From contig NC_046681.1 in the NCBI RefSeq assembly GCF_009870125.1, positions 3,844,001-3,908,000 on the forward strand: DNA of 64,000 bases, read 5' to 3'. The notes under the pieces are model-generated. The model saw only the letters and a list, made by a program, of their open reading frames with translations. It was not told the origin of the DNA and made no database searches. Position numbers and translations under genes: made by a program. This document shows, one piece after another, positions 22,792 through 33,959 of the stretch (within the stretch, counting starts at the first letter, position 1; each line of letters starts with the position of its first letter). Origin of the DNA: Drosophila pseudoobscura (lineage: Eukaryota; Arthropoda; Insecta; Diptera; Drosophilidae).

Positions 22792-25700
22792 AGTTGAGTG
22801 GCGCCCAGAAAATGGCCCAAAAGACAGCTTGTCGGTGTGTGTGTGCGTGAGAAAGCCAAAGAGAAAGGCGTGCTCGTTCGGGCTAAAAATAGAACGATTA
22901 ACAATAAATATGTATCTACATATGTATGTGTGCATGCTCTCCAGTGTGCGTGCGTTTTCTTTGGTACATTTCAGAAACTGTTGGAATATTTTGATTACTA
23001 TTTATTCAATATGGAATTTAAATTAAATCAATCTTTATCTAAATGGTATTCAATACAATTAATTTAATATATCATAAAATGTAGCACTTATTTTGTGAGA
23101 ATAAGCTAATAATAATAAAAAAAAACCATTAAGAATTGTTCTATTTATGAGCATTACCTATCTTTAATCTGAGTTTAATTATTATTGTATATTATACAAA
23201 TTTTCTATTACATTACAAACAAAAAAATATATATATATTGCATATCTACTCGCAGTTTATAAAATCTACGAAACATGCAAAAGTTTCTGAATTTTTCGCG
23301 AGATTTAAGTACTCTTCATTCCGGCCAAGCCATCCCCATAAGCACTGCCATTTCAGCTGCCATTATCAACGCAATGACTGCACTGCATTCGAATAGCCAA
23401 ATATTAGCCCTGGCCCATTCTTCTGGGATTTCTTTGGAGATTCTTTGTTTGGCTCTCTGGGGGCGTGACGTGTCAATTAAATGCAGCTCTGCTCACTTTC
23501 ATTCGTCCGACTGTGTCTCTCACTTTGTGTTTGTGTCGCACAATTAAACTGAGCTAATTAGCCAAACACTTGTTATCCTTGCCCCCTCGTTGTCCTCCCC
23601 CGACCCAGGGAGACTTGTTGGAATGCCAGGACACGTTCATTGCTTTGCTTACCTCCAGTTTAGATGGGTTTAATCGTTTATTTTTATACTTACCGGTGGG
23701 ATACAAGTATACAATTATACGTACATACTTACGTACCCATGTACATATATGTTTGTACATACATATATATGTATATACTCATTCTCCTACAGACATTATT
23801 ATCACATCATTTGCATGCGTTTAGCGGGGGTCGGGTCGGGTGGTGGCAAATAAGTGGAACTTTTTGCAGCTCAGGCGAACGTAATTCGATGCCAACTTTG
23901 ACGATGACAATCTCATTAACATGGCATCGAAATCAGAGCATCCCAGCAGGGTAATGGTGTCATATAAATTGGAGTAAAATCCAACAGACAATGCAATGAT
24001 AGATGCTCGCTTTATGTTCGATTCCTGTCTGCTGACAATATGAAAAACATTTGCAGGCGAATTGCATTTGTCCATTTGCGGAGCTCGAATCTGTGGCTTT
24101 GGATTCAGATTCGAGCATGTAGATAGATCCACGATACAGTAATTCTACATCTTCTTGTGTCATTTACATGTCGAGCAGCAAAAGCTTTTGGATTTCCTTG
24201 GAAAGCTTTCAGGTGGTTGCAATCTTCGCTTCGGAATTTGTGAATAGCTTTTACAGTCTGAATGAAATGTATTCGTCTTTTGCTAATTCATAGACTTATT
24301 TTAACTAGAATAATCCTACTTATACTATGACTAACTTTTCTTAATTGGAGGCTGGGTGAATATTGCTATTACGACGTAGTAGAATGCAGGCTTTTAAAAT
24401 TTTAACTGTGTTTCCGCTTATCTCTTTTTGCGTATTTATAAACGAGCCAGCATTTTTTTCAATCACCAGGGGAGGGGATGCGACTAAGCACTGCGCGATT
24501 CGGAATGGAATCTGGAAGTAGGTTGACCAATAGGTGAAAGCCTGATCTCGGTAACACGGGAATCTGTGGACACGCTTTAGCTGGCTGATAAGAGAAAATA
24601 TGTAGCAGCGACCACATACAGGAATTCACATCATTATTCCCAACGTTCGTTTTGGGAATGTTTTAAAAATAATTCATAAATACTATCGCCCAAGCAATTA
24701 CGGCCCATTGCGGGAGCATGTTTACAGATAAGGCTGCACTCAAGAGTCAATTTTTCAGATAATCTATGGGAGTACGCTCCCGTTAATCGACTGGGATTAT
24801 ATGTATTATTTGGAACTGCATTTTGCGATTAGCTGGAATTGATTTGTGTGCAGATAATCGGAACAGCTATGGACATTTTAATCGCAGAGATCATGGCAAA
24901 TTGTGATTTATTCGAAACATGGACTATCTTATCTAATCGGACCTTCGAAGATACGCTGCCGCCAATCGAATGGGATAATCGCTGTATTCCATGGCGGGCA
25001 CGGGCCCGAACACATTCTTGAATCGCAGTTGAACCCATGGACATGCGGAACTGTGTTCATACATCTGCGGCATAAATTTTAAAAGAAATTGCCGAACTAT
25101 ATACAGTAAGCATTTTTATTGGCCTTGTGGTCAAGTGTTCGATGTTTATCAGATCATAAAGTGTTGGCAACTTGTACTTAGATAAGCGGCGAAACAGCCC
25201 AAAACTGCTAACCAGACTAAGAAATAATAAGAAATAAACGATTGGCAACAGTGCAAATCGACTGGAGAATAGCCAACATTTTTGTCTACTTTAAGGTGAT
25301 GATAGGGCTTATCAATCGCCAAAATATTTCCATAATATTTGGATAGTATTTGTGAATCATAGGGCTATTATCATTCCATGGTTCATAGAAATTCTGCTTA
25401 CTTTTCGACCACCAGGTGTCCTGAACAACTTTTCTTATTTGCTGTTTTAATTTAATTAATTTCCATAAATAAATCATATTTATTTTTATTGATTTGTGCT
25501 TCCCGGAATGTCGTTTATCTCTTTTTACTCCACCTATAACGCTGGGCTTGGATGAATATTTAATCAGACGCCTTTTGTTCGTATACTTGCTCGGAGTAAT
25601 ATTTAACTTTTGACAGTGAATCTTTGAGTGGTAGTCCTCCAAAGGATCTCAAGCTAATCCCGCATATCCCGCGTAATTAATTATACAAATTAAAAATGGT

Positions 25701-26530
25701 CGCAGCGGTAAGTGTTAATCAGCATTTGTTTTAGCTGATAATATAGTTTGTCTCGAGGTCTCGGCTGTGAGTAACAATCGAAACGCTTGATCAAACGAGT
25801 GCATTCACCAGATCGAAATCGCACTAGAACTCACCATAGAAGCTTGTAGTTTGAGACGTTATCAGTATATTCGTTGCAAAATTAAACTGATTTTTCTAAT
25901 GATTCAGATGCTAATCAGATTCAATCTTTTCCTGCCTTTGGAACATGAACAATGGTGCATATTTATTTTGATTTTTGTGTCCGCTTGATGCACACCTTAA
26001 ACATCCCTAGGTCCTTGGAGTTCCTTGGAGTACTGAGACTTTGCCCTGAATTATTATCTGATTCTACTTCAAATTTTTGAAGATTCTTTTCAGAAAATCC
26101 CCATATACAAATACAAAGATTAATTTCAGTATATCTTACATACATATGTGTATAAAGAGCATATGTACATATCTATTTCATCTATATCAGTCAAAATTTT
26201 AGTTTTTTCCAAAATAAAATAGAATATGTTGTAGCAAAAATATCATTCGATATTAATATCATTTATATGTATTTAAGAACAAATTTAACAACAATCCTTA
26301 TAAATACTCGTACATACATACATACATACATATGTACATATGTATGTGCTTGTATATACATACATATATACAGAAAATATGAATATGGAATCCCCGTCCA
26401 TTGCATTGATGCGATAATACTTTTTACTGCCACTTCCCCTCACTGCACTCCCGCATCCGTTTCAGGACGCCCGACCCAATCCCAATAGAAGGCACTGCCA
26501 CAAATAATGCCGGTACCGATCCCCTCCTCA
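22792..26530. other. Intergenic upstream of bgm
   Basis: A/T-rich DNA with palindromic CATATGTA microsatellite tracts (23.73-23.78 kb, 26.31-26.36 kb). No supported gene. Two minus-strand frames (23,821-24,132 and 25,286-25,642) are open for more than 100 codons but begin at GTG or TTG and show no domain. Confidence 0.5.
26311..26362. repeat. (TACATA)n/CATATGTA palindromic microsatellite
   Basis: CATA repeats pass into TACATATGTACATATGTATG, a self-complementary tract of a type that recurs at 28.23, 35.6-36.0, 37.55, 39.2 and 40.43 kb. Typical of Drosophila euchromatic noncoding DNA. Confidence 0.8.
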
Positions 26531-26539
26531 CGGCTCCCA

Positions 26540-26688
26540 CTGATAAGAGCCCATACAGTTATTTCAGTGTCATGCAAAGAGCAAATATTTTGTTGTAGCG
26601 GAGCGTGCGTAACATCGCTTGGGTTCTAATCCGACGCATGGGTGCGAGCGAGCGCGGGGATCGAGTTTCAGCCAGAGCTGATAAGAGC
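26540..26688 (+). promoter_or_regulatory. Pair of identical GATA-type sites upstream of bgm
   Basis: The 11-mer CTGATAAGAGC occurs twice, at 26,540-26,550 and 26,678-26,688, within 300 bp upstream of the presumed bgm 5' exon. WGATAR is the binding core of GATA factors, which in flies drive fat body, gut and blood expression. That would fit a lipid-metabolic gene. The sites are seen directly; their use is inference. Confidence 0.4.
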
Positions 26689-26799
26689 GACCCAGCGCGA
26701 GCAGGTAGCAGCCCCCATATCGACATCGACGTCGACATTGACTCTCTAACATCGGCGTCGACGTTGAACCAGAAGCGGCAACTTTTCTATAGCATCAGA

Positions 26800-26964
26800 T
26801 CCTGAACGGCGTTCATTTCTCGCTTTGCCTTCGCTGTCTGCGGTCGTGTGTGCTGTCTGTCGCGTCTCAAAAAAGAGTGTGAGAATCGAAAGCGTTTTTG
26901 CGTGCTTCGAGAATTCCGAAAGAATCAATATTATCAACTCCAAAAAACCACAAAAGTGAATTAT
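26800..26964 (+). other. bgm: Putative 5' UTR exon of bgm
   Basis: The bgm ATG lies 12 bp after a good acceptor (CGATTTCAG| at about 29,099), so an upstream noncoding exon must exist. The best donor upstream is GTGAATTAT|GTAAGT at 26,965. It ends a block (about 26,800-26,964) of UTR-like character, with CGTTTTTGCG, AAAAACC and CAAAAGTGAA-type sequence. This implies a first intron of about 2.1 kb. The transcription start cannot be fixed from sequence. Confidence 0.4.
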
Positions 26965-28352
26965 GTAAGTTTAGCAACTCAAAAGCGAATGAAATATTGA
27001 ATTTGAGTGCGTGACTTCCTCGTAACACGTGCGAGAGATCCGATCCGTGGTGTTTGTTTGATTTGCCTCCATCGTAGCCTTGCCAACATTTGTTTCGTCT
27101 AATTCTGCTTAGTGGGTCAGTGCACTGCTGGCGAGAGTTCATTGTCACCTCGGAGAAGATCGCTCTCCGAAATCGTCCATATCCTCCATTCCCCACTTCG
27201 CTCGCCCTCTCTTTCGGCCCATTGCTTTGATCGAGCCTCCTTTACATCAGACGACGGAACTCTTTCCTTGGTCTCTAGTTTCGGATACCCTACATTTATT
27301 CCTTTTGCACAAGGGTATATTTAGATTAGTGGCTGACTATAAATAGAATATATAAAACATTAATACATATCGTCAATACCGATTGGCAATATTCGTCTCA
27401 TTGTCTCATTGTTTTTCTCGCTTCTATTGGGATGTAAATCGCAGTAGAGGGTATCCTACGTACCACCACGGCCAGAACATCTTGTTGTTGCTCTTTGCGC
27501 CTACCTCTCATTCTCGTTCCACGCTTTCGGAATGTCTTCGGGTTGTGCGTTGTCATTGGTGGTGGGAATCGAAGAACGGAATAGTTGCCAAATATTTTTA
27601 GATGCTGGCCTATTATCAGTTTTGTTTTCATACGCAGCTTCTTGCTCTTCTCTTACATTTGTCGCTCTCCCCGGCGAAACACTCGCTGCGGGAAACATTC
27701 TCGATCACAAATGCGTAATTCTGCTTGAGTCTCAAACATTCGCACATAACAATCGCCTGGCGACAAAGGTTTCGACGTTCCCCTTATCGGAAAGCCGGTT
27801 TCCCCTACATACTCGTATTTGTAGTTCTTACAGTTGCTGTAGGCTGCGGCTCAAAATGTTCTATAAAATATGTATTATTTCTTATGTACCGACAAACAAA
27901 CATGCCTTGCCCGCGTGCCACTTTCATTACTATTCATTTTTATGATTTGCGAGTCAACTGCCATAATCTCAGGGCACGGAGCACCTAACCTAAGCAGGTT
28001 TTCCATCATATGGGCCAAAAACAGAAGAGACACTTCCATTAGCCTGATAGTAGGGTGCCTTTGGGGCATTTAACTTGCAACAATTTCAACTGCCAATCAT
28101 TCAATGTGTGGAATGTGTACTTCGAAGCCCGCCAATCAATCTTAAATAATCGCAGGCGGAACTCGGTAAAAACCTTACATATAAAATATAGCCAATAATA
28201 ATGGGGTTTTCACTCATCGGAAATTCATACATACATATGTATGTATTCATACTATGTCTATGCCTATGAATGCGCTGACCCTTTGGACTCTCCTGATTGC
28301 CGAGTCAGCTGTTTTAGCTGTTTCATTCTGGACTGAATTCTTCATTAGCTTG

Positions 28353-28619
28353 TTATTTATTTTGGGTCTTATCTCCCCTTAGTTTTTCGTATGCACCGCT
28401 AACTGGCCAACATTTATTGATTAATAAAGGAAAAACAAAACCTGGAAATAGACTTGTAGGTGGTTTTGGTATGCTTTGCAGATACCACCAATTACGAGTC
28501 TTGGCCTTTGTACCGGGCCAAATAAAACCCATTGAAAAAAACTTACCACTGTCGGGGCCAATGCCTTCGTGCCACCATATTCCGATTTGATAACTCTCAA
28601 CGAGATAAGTGGTGTGCAT
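28353..28619 (-). CDS. Possible small ORF antisense within bgm intron 1 (weak)
   Basis: An ATG-initiated minus-strand frame of 88 codons. After residue 24 (ending ...GIGPDS) it contains a full GTAAGTTT donor, and about 100 bp later a CTATTTCCAG acceptor that rejoins in frame. Both the spliced and unspliced forms therefore stay open, the spliced one giving about 53 aa. AATAAA overlaps the stop. No domain is recognised. It could be chance, or a small intronic gene. Amino-acid composition is unremarkable (Trp, Gly and Pro present). Confidence 0.22.
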   Translation of the reverse strand: MHTTYLVESYQIGIWWHEGIGPDSGKFFSMGFIWPGTKAKTRNWWYLQSIPKPPTSLFPGFVFPLLINKCWPVSGAYEKLRGDKTQNK

Positions 28620-29111
28620 AATAGCCGAAATTCTGTAAGATTGAAGCGATTGTGCGAAAGCGTTTCCTTTGATATTTAATACGAGTATTCCTTTATCGAG
28701 CAGTAACTCCTAGTCAATCCACAATACCAGTTTTAACATTCAAATATGTACATAAATATACATATGTATGACACGTTAAAGTTTTGATATGAGTACCACC
28801 CCATAATCAGGTGTTAAGTCATATTATTCGAGCGAATGATAAGAGGCTTCATATGAAACGGAAGCCTTGACATTGGCCAACCCAAAGAACAGCTCGAGTG
28901 GTGGTCTTATCGGGGATGGAAGAAAAGGCAAGAACCAAGAACCTGTGTACATTCGCACTTTAGTCATAGATCGTATGATTTCTCGAGCCGCCGCTCTATT
29001 TCCACCCACCTGCAAGTCAATTTGCTTAAAACTAAATTAGCCGCGCAGGTGAAAGTGAAAAACTAATCTCGCTTTTGCTTAACTCAAACTCGATTTCAGA
29101 CCGCCAACGTC

Positions 29112-32105
29112 ATGTCCGCCAACGAAGCGCTCTTTAATCGTCCCGGCCCCAATCGCCTGAGGCAGGCGGAGGTCTATCGCACCACCAATCCGAAGGATGC
29201 CGTGAAGATACGCATGCAGAAGGAGGGAATTGGCGCCGAGGAGCCCATCTCCATTCCCGGCCTGCTCAAGCGTACGGTCAACAACTTCCCCGACTACCCC
29301 GCCCTGCGTACCAAGACCGGAAAGACTGGCTATCAGACAGTCACCTACAAGTGAGTACAGTACGGAGGACGCTGGCTGGCTAATCCGATTCCGAATTTTT
29401 GCAATTTACTTACCTCCGCTAATTGCATTACCACGCCACGCCATCCCCCACCCAGACAATATGAGGAGAAGGTGCACCAGGTGGCCAAGGCGTTCATTAA
29501 GATCGGCCTGGAGGAGCACCACTCGGTGGGAGTGCTGGCCTTCAACTGCGCCGAGTGGTTCTACTCGGCGATGGGCGCCATCCACGCCCGTGGCATCATC
29601 GCCGGCATCTACACCACGAACTCCGCCGACGCAGTGCTCCACGTGCTGGAGAACTCCCAGGCCCAGATCGTGGTCGTTGACGATTCCAAGCAGATGGACA
29701 AGATTCACTCCATCCGGGATAAGTTGCCCCACCTCAAGGCGGCCATACAGATCCAGGAGCCCTACGCGCCGTACCTCAAGAAGGAGGATGGCTACTATCG
29801 GGTGAGTGGGGCTTACTATACCTACTGTAATTCGATTTAATTAACAGCTCTCCCCTCCTCTCGTTCCAGTGGTCGGAAATTGAGTCGATGAACGTGAGCG
29901 ACGTGGAGGATCAGTACAAGACCCGCTTGGAGAACATTGCGATCAACGAGTGCTGCTGTCTGGTGTACACTTCCGGCACCGTCGGCATGCCCAAAGGCGT
30001 GATGCTATCCCACGACAACATCAGCTTCGACACCCGGGGCATCGCCAAGTCGATGGAGCGCGTTGTGGCCGGCTCGGAGTCGATTGTCTCCTATCTGCCC
30101 CTCTCCCACGTGGCCGCCCAGACGGTGGACATCTACACGTGCGCCTCGATCGCCGGCTGCATTTGGTTCGCCGACAAGGACGCGCTGAAGGGCACTCTGG
30201 TAAAGACGCTGCAGGATGCAAGGCCCACGCGGTTCATGGGCGTTCCGCGCGTCTACGAGAAGTTCCAGGAGCGCATGGTGGCCGTGGCCAGCTCCAGCGG
30301 TAGCTTCAAGAAGATGATCGCCGGCTGGGCCAAGGGCATCACTCTGAAGCACTACATGGCGAGTCAAGGGTAAGTATTCCCCAAACCGGACGAAACGGCG
30401 GCCACCAAATACTTCAACTTCTGCTTTGTGTGCCCATAATGCAAAAAGGATGCACAGTTAAAGTGGCTGCAGCGCCGACCCGACCCTTTCCTATCCTCCA
30501 CTTATAAACTCCATTCCATGCCTGCATTTTTCATGCCCCAGCCTCCTGGCCAGCCAGCTCAAGGGCCGAGGAGCAGAGTGTCCTGGCTGCCCGGGAAGAC
30601 GTGTTTCGGTTCTGCTAAATTATGCAAGCCGAGCGCCAACGCTCTGTGCCTGGGCCGTGCACTGGTTTAAGCGAGAATCACTGACAACAACATTACTCAT
30701 ACGTCTCGTGCAGCACGCGGGCACGGCTCCCTCCTGCTGCCGGCAATCGCCAGGACATGCCATGCGGGCACGTCCTCGAAAGCGGGGACAGAGCCGGCAA
30801 CCAGCCACCAGCAGATATTTCGGCCATCGTGAGAAGCTTCCACCTGAAAATACTTGAGCAGTGATTGGAGCATTAGAAAACCCATCATCCCTGCCCTTTA
30901 AGAGCAAAGGAACATCCGCAACGAGAATGAAGGCTTTCTAAGCAACAGCTTAAATATATATTTTCCTAATAGTTTTTCTGTCTATAAAGAGGAGCAGGCT
31001 TCTATTAAAAATTCAAAAGCCGACTGTAGGAGTATGAAGACCCCTCTTAGCTCCCTGTTGTATTGGTGGCAGCCTCGAAAAACTCATCAGCAAACAATAC
31101 TAATTAAAGTTTTGTCCAACGTTCTTGCAGTAAGAGCTCCGGAGGCTTCCGCTACAAGATTGCCAAGTCGCTCATTATGTCCAAGGTGAAGCAGGCCCTG
31201 GGTTTCGATCGGGTGATTACCCTGGTCAGTGCAGCGGCCCCCATGTCGCCGGAGACGAAGAAGTACTTCCTCAGTCTGGATCTGAAGATCCTTGATGCCT
31301 TTGGCATGTCGGAGACAGCCGGTTGCCACACCATTTGCCTTCCCGACTCGCTCTCGCTGAACTCCATTGGCAAGACCCTGCCCGGCTGCGAGTCGAAGTT
31401 CATCAACAAGGACAGCAACGGCCATGGCGAGCTGTGCATCCGCGGACGCCACGTGTTCATGGGATACATTGACAACAAGGAGAAAACTGAGGAATCGCTG
31501 GACGATGACTGCTGGCTGCACTCTGGAGATTTGGGCTTTGTTGACGATAGGGGCTACGTCAGCTTAACTGGCCGCTCTAAGGAGATCATCATTACGGCTG
31601 GCGGCGAGAACATTCCGCCCGTTCACATCGAGAATATGATCAAGAAGGAGCTTGATGGCATCTCCAATGCCTTCCTGGTGGGAGAGCAGCGCAAGTATCT
31701 GACAGTTCTGGTCACTATTAAGGTGGGTTCATCCTAAGAATTTGCTGAATGTACTGCATACTAACTCCTTCTTTCCTTCAGACCGAAATGGACAAGGACT
31801 CTGGCGAACCTTTGGACGAGTTGAGCCACGAGTCTTCTGTGTGGGTGAAGTCGCTGGGAGTGGAGCACAAAACAGTCTCGGACATCCTCAAGGCCGGTCC
31901 CTGCCCCAAGGTGTGGAAGTCCATCGAGGATGGCATCAAGCGAGCCAACAAAGTCTCCATCTCCAATGCCCAAAAGGTCCAGAAATTCAGCATTTTACCG
32001 CATGACTTCTCCATACCCACCGGCGAGCTGGGACCCACACTGAAGGTCAAGCGCAACGTGGTGTCCAAGATGTATGCCGATGAGATCGAGAAACTCTATG
32101 CATAG
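29112..32105 (+). CDS. bgm: Bubblegum: long/very-long-chain acyl-CoA synthetase (ACSBG family)
   Basis: Five coding exons join in frame: 29,112-29,350, 29,456-29,801, 29,870-30,369, 31,131-31,722 and 31,782-32,105. All have GT donors and AG acceptors. They total 667 codons, 666 aa, the length I recall for D. melanogaster Bubblegum. The enzyme activates fatty acids to acyl-CoA through an acyl-AMP intermediate. Landmarks: ATP/AMP-binding P-loop [16 protein letters not shown] (about 228-243), A5-type FGMSETAG (about 419-426), SGDLGF (493-498), and the family motif [20 protein letters not shown] (about 509-528). The ATG follows an acceptor by 12 bp, so the first exon is noncoding. AATAAA at about 32,468 suggests a 3' UTR of about 380 nt. 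In flies, loss of bgm causes neurodegeneration with raised very-long-chain fatty acids. The third intron (about 760 bp) is the largest between coding exons. The paralogue lies 9 kb downstream. Confidence 0.97.
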
Positions 32106-32301
32106 ACCATTAATCCCAATCCCAAGGAACACACTAAAAAACAAAGAAAAAGAGAGCTATGAAAGAGCGGAACCTGAGCTTTAATGTGAAATTGAATTTA
32201 ACGGACTTTCAAGCCAACAGAGTGCCACTTTATATAGATAGGATATAGGCTGATGTTAACTATTGGATATTATACTTAACCTACACACGCGCTCTAGAAG
32301 A

Positions 32302-32394
32302 ATGCAGTTGGGACCACTACTCGTATGCCTGCTGTCCTGGGCTCTAGCCCAACTTCCGCCAACTGGATCCACAGATCTTCTATTTAGTACCTAA
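32302..32394 (+). CDS. Signal-peptide smORF inside bgm 3' UTR (candidate)
   Basis: ATG at 32,302 opens a 30-codon frame that begins MQLGPLLVCLLSWALAQ, a textbook signal peptide with an Ala-x-Ala-like cleavage context. It continues LPPTGSTDLLFST and stops at TAA. It lies between the bgm stop (32,105) and the bgm AATAAA (about 32,468). It may encode a secreted micropeptide translated from the bgm mRNA or its own transcript. It may also be the surviving first exon of a lost secreted-protein gene, or chance. No good donor follows (only a weak A|GTACCT before the stop). Confidence 0.3.
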   Translation: MQLGPLLVCLLSWALAQLPPTGSTDLLFST

Positions 32395-32467
32395 GTTTTA
32401 AATTTGTATATGCTAACTTGTTTTACCAACTGAAACGCAATGAATTGATTATTGTCTGAAGTGCCAA

Positions 32468-32473
32468 AATAAA
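32468..32473 (+). terminator. bgm: bgm polyadenylation signal AATAAA
   Basis: First canonical AATAAA after the bgm stop on the plus strand, about 365 nt downstream. Confidence 0.6.
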
Positions 32474-33057
32474 TTTATATAAATATGTACGTAACTCTTG
32501 CTTTGGCAATCAGCATATCGCACTTAAAGGATGGATAAGGTGCCAAAGCTGAGGAACAAGCAGCAGGAATGACAATTTCAAACATAATGCAGAACAGAGA
32601 AGAGAGCGACAGTTCAAAATATACAGAACACAACATGGAAATGAAACCCGCACGTTGGTCACCAAAGTAATGGAAGCTGACGAGCTTTTTCGACAAGTCT
32701 GTCTTCACATTTGGGAATAAGATTTCTCCGTTGTTCGATTGTCATCCATGGTTTTATTGTTCCATGTTTAAGTGTACAAAGTAATGTATAAGTTTATTGG
32801 ATGGCCGTGAACGAAGTAGTGTTTAAAACTGTACATAAGGCAATGAGGATGAGGCAGTATATTTGTGCGTGTTCAAGTTGCAAGTTGTACCTCTGCTTGT
32901 AGTGCTCTCCCTTCTCTAGAAGATGGAATGACAAATAAACCAAAATGTATCTGCATTTTATTCAACATTTTCATATTACATCTGCATGTCGGTTAGACTA
33001 TACATAGGTTCAATCTCGTAATCTCTATAAAAAGAGTCGAAACCGAATAGTTATGTT

Positions 33058-33063
33058 TATTCG
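33058..33063 (-). terminator. Polyadenylation signal of the Nimrod-like gene
   Basis: AATAAA on the minus strand (TTTATT on plus), about 130 nt beyond the stop of the 33,194-33,865 gene. It leaves about 600 bp between the ends of the convergent bgm and Nimrod-like transcripts. Confidence 0.5.
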
Positions 33064-33193
33064 TAGATTTAGAAAATTTACAATCGATTTCCATCACATT
33101 TTATGGTACTGTTTTCAAGATTGTCATTTTCGTATGTTACTTGATTTGCTTCAGGCAGCGTCTTACTCTCATTGAGAGCATGGAGCAACCAAA

Positions 33194-33865
33194 CTAAGGC
33201 TCACTGTTGTCCTCTCCATCTGACTGGGTGGTCGACTCTAGGCCCTGGGCTAGGCGCTCGGCCACGCGCTGCATTAGCTCCTCCATGCTCATCTCGATCT
33301 TGACGCAGGTGTGACGGGCGGGGTCATAGCGCTGCTCCTGTCCGCACTGGACCCGCTCGCAGATGAGGCTGAGGCTGAACCACCTGCTCACGTCCTTGTA
33401 GCCGGCCCGGCACTCGCACTCGTTGTGCGCCACGCAGTGGCTGTGCTCCGGACAGCCCCCCTGGCAGATGGGGCGGCAGATGAGCTGGTGCTGCTTGTTC
33501 GGGTGGTGGGAGTGCTCGTAACCACGCATGCAGTGACACTTGTTGGGCTCCACGCAGTAGCTGTAGGCGGGGCAGGCCTCTAGGCAGATGGGCTCGCAGA
33601 AGCCAAACAAAATGGCGCGATACCCGGGGCAGCACACCTGCACGTTGTCCCAGCGGATCCGCTCCTCGTAGACCACGTACTGCTCCGCGTGCGACTCCGC
33701 GCTGGCGTTGGCGGGCATGCGTGTCCTGGTCACCGGCACCTGGTACTTGACGCTGATGTTCTTCTGGCAATGCCCGTTGGTGATGGTCAGGGCCAATACC
33801 TGCAGCTGCTCTTCCGCCAGCAGCAGCATCAGCCCCAGGCCGAGGGTCAGCAGTTGGACCAGCAT
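33194..33865 (-). CDS. Secreted Nimrod-like EGF-repeat protein, 223 aa
   Basis: A single-exon ATG frame with an N-terminal signal peptide (Leu-rich, residues 1 to about 26). A region with Cys33 leads into the CCPGY motif at 78-82, as at the end of EMI or Nimrod N-terminal modules. Two NIM/EGF-type repeats follow at about 90-116 and 130-156, with the pattern CxPxC...C..C......C.C..GY. Cysteines at 170, 174 and 187 come next, then an acidic tail. There is no transmembrane segment, so it is secreted and resembles the NimB class more than the membrane-bound NimA/NimC receptors. The Nimrod family is linked to haemocyte biology and phagocytosis; a role for this member is inference. GC content is high, as in the neighbouring coding exons. 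It is convergent with bgm. Exact orthologue not assigned. Confidence 0.85.
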   Translation of the reverse strand: MLVQLLTLGLGLMLLLAEEQLQVLALTITNGHCQKNISVKYQVPVTRTRMPANASAESHAEQYVVYEERIRWDNVQVCCPGYRAILFGFCEPICLEACPAYSYCVEPNKCHCMRGYEHSHHPNKQHQLICRPICQGGCPEHSHCVAHNECECRAGYKDVSRWFSLSLICERVQCGQEQRYDPARHTCVKIEMSMEELMQRVAERLAQGLESTTQSDGEDNSEP

Positions 33866-33959
33866 CTTTTTGGGCGTGGAAGATTGTACGCATGTACGGT
33901 ACGTCGCTCCGAGTGCACTAAACGCAGCCAGTCTTTCCGATTAAAGTGAAGTCCGCCGA

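Noticed and set aside
25286..25642. 118-codon Lys-rich minus ORF
   Set aside because: Starts at TTG with no upstream ATG. Lys and Ile richness reflects A/T-rich DNA and no motif is present.
29406..29732. Antisense ORFs inside bgm exons (also 30,005-30,367, 31,087-31,521 and similar)
   Set aside because: Shadows of GC3-rich coding sequence on the opposite strand.
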